NCBI RefSeq assembly: GCF_025452195.1
Contig: NZ_CP104973.1
Coordinates: forward strand, 2,525,001-2,589,000
DNA length: 64,000 nucleotides
Source of the DNA: Phyllobacterium zundukense
GTDB lineage: Bacteria > Pseudomonadota > Alphaproteobacteria > Rhizobiales > Rhizobiaceae
Direction of reading: 5' to 3'
The position numbers and the translations under genes were made by a program. Of the stretch, positions 63,223 through 64,000 are shown one piece after another. Position 1 is the first letter of the stretch, and every line of letters starts with the position of its first letter. Below the pieces are notes generated by a model. It was given only the letters and a program-made list of their open reading frames with translations. It did no database searches and was not told the DNA's origin.

Positions 63223-64000
63223 ATGCGGCAGATCATCAAAGGCCTATTGTGGATTGTTTTCTCTCTCATCCCCATCGCATTGCTAAGCGCCGTCCTCGGT
63301 TATGTCTGGCTCGCACGCTCGGTAGCGCCCGCATCAGGAGAGATGGTTCTCACCGGTCTGTCCGCGCCGGTCACCGTCACGCGCGACAAGAATGCGGTGC
63401 CGCATATTAGCGGTAACTCGGTTGAAGATGTTCTGGCGGCTCTTGGCTTTGTCCATGCGCAGGAACGCCTCTGGCAAATGGAAGTGAACCGCATGGCGGG
63501 ACAAGGACGTCTGTCCGAGTTATTCGGCGACAAGACTGTATTCACCGACCGCTTCATCCGCTCGATTGGCCTTTATGAATCGGCCCAAAGCTCCGCCGCA
63601 TCGCTGGACGAGGCGGACCGGAAGAAGATCGATGCCTATGTGCTAGGAATCAATACGTTTATTGCCGGAACGGGGCCGACTTTTGGTTCCAAATATTCGC
63701 CGGAATTTGTCGTACTAGGGCACACCCCGGAAAAATGGACTCCCGCCGATGTGATTGTGACGCTGAAATTGATGTCGGTGACGCTGGCCGCCAACATAGA
63801 TGACGAAGTTTTGAGATTGAAGTTTGCCCGTCTTGGCATGAGCGATGCAGAGATGATCGATTTGCTGCCGCCGGTGTCGGACGATCTGCCACCGTCTTTG
63901 CCGAACCTGCGCCAGGTTCTCGGCTTGCCCAGCGGCACGCTCAAGGCGGGCGCGGCAGAGGCTGAAAGCCAGTTTGCAGCCGTGAACGAGATCATGTCCA
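63223..64000 (+). CDS. Penicillin acylase family protein (3' end beyond window)
   Basis: The first 259 codons are present; no stop before the window edge. N-terminal hydrophobic anchor or signal (IIKGLLWIVFSLIPIALLSAVLG), then the alpha-chain hallmarks APVTVTRDKNAVPHISG and AALGFVHAQERLWQMEVNRMAGQGRLSELFG. The catalytic N-terminal Ser of the beta chain would lie further on and is not seen. Such Ntn-hydrolases cleave amides, including acyl-homoserine lactones and beta-lactams; the substrate is unknown here. Confidence 0.88.
   Translation, partial: MRQIIKGLLWIVFSLIPIALLSAVLGYVWLARSVAPASGEMVLTGLSAPVTVTRDKNAVPHISGNSVEDVLAALGFVHAQERLWQMEVNRMAGQGRLSELFGDKTVFTDRFIRSIGLYESAQSSAASLDEADRKKIDAYVLGINTFIAGTGPTFGSKYSPEFVVLGHTPEKWTPADVIVTLKLMSVTLAANIDDEVLRLKFARLGMSDAEMIDLLPPVSDDLPPSLPNLRQVLGLPSGTLKAGAAEAESQFAAVNEIMS

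Noticed and set aside
1..64000. Mobile elements, CRISPR arrays, tRNA or rRNA genes
   Set aside because: No transposase, integrase, terminal inverted repeats, regular spaced repeats or tRNA-like cloverleaf were recognised on either strand by reading; a dedicated tRNA or repeat search could still find a weak one.

Overview
The window looks like a chromosomal segment from an alphaproteobacterium of the Rhizobiales (Hyphomicrobiales), close to the Brucella/Ochrobactrum/Phyllobacterium group. The evidence is the aerobic-type cobalamin genes (cobW-cobN-cobO, cobE, cobM, cobK), the acpXL-lpxXL cluster for very-long-chain acylation of lipid A, an Omp2/RopA-type porin with its conserved N-terminal Cys motif, and the phnG-phnN gene order. 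I see no tRNA, rRNA, insertion sequence, prophage or CRISPR array. The content is mostly metabolic core and near-core.

Layout. 0.1-2.2 kb: valine catabolism pair (isobutyryl-CoA dehydrogenase, mmsB). 2.3-18.9 kb: main cobalamin block: cobQ; a well-formed B12 riboswitch; cbtB-cbtA cobalt transporter; cobP, cobW, cobN, cobO; a TerB-like gene coupled to cobE and cobM; cobK-cbiD on the minus strand; cobA, cobB, cobC, cobD. The ring-modifying genes cobG/cobZ, cobH, cobI, cobJ and cobL are not here, and CbiD stands in for CobF. 18.9-23.5 kb: peptide-type ABC transporter (two permeases, binding protein) plus an M20 hydrolase, with no ATPase gene. 23.9-28.4 kb: three-subunit cytoplasmic molybdoenzyme, best read as sulfite dehydrogenase soeABC. 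28.4-33.2 kb (minus): acpXL-fabF2-fabF1-adh-lpxXL, with a degenerate histidine phosphatase behind it. 34-39.8 kb: carrier, gabD, galM, a small AT-rich VOC gene, kdgK and a PPOX flavoprotein.

39.8-52.2 kb is a complete C-P lyase (phosphonate) region: phnF divergent from phnGHIJKL, then phnCDE1E2, a DUF1045 2H-phosphoesterase, phnM and phnN. Two PhoB-type boxes (upstream of phnG and of phnC), an inverted repeat that could bind PhnF, a terminator after phnL and another between phnD and phnE1 give a coherent picture: phosphate-starvation induction, a specific repressor, and a transporter unit with its own promoter. 52.2-64 kb: porin, dusA, the minus-strand unit cobS-DUF1289-aspartic protease, cobT, DoxX, a sensor histidine kinase, a nuclease-GST-uracil glycosylase run, an Lrp regulator, a second beta-hydroxyacid dehydrogenase, and the start of a penicillin acylase cut by the window end.

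The most notable observations are: (i) a TerB-domain protein translationally coupled to cobE at the place where ring-modification genes would be expected; (ii) a fabF2 with no active-site Cys paired with an intact fabF1, resembling a KS/chain-length-factor pair; (iii) four genes (phnE2, cobT, doxX, GST) each broken by what looks like one extra base, a shared error sign that points to sequencing or assembly as much as to biology; (iv) the layered regulatory sites of the phn region. I found no convincing wholly new multi-gene system.
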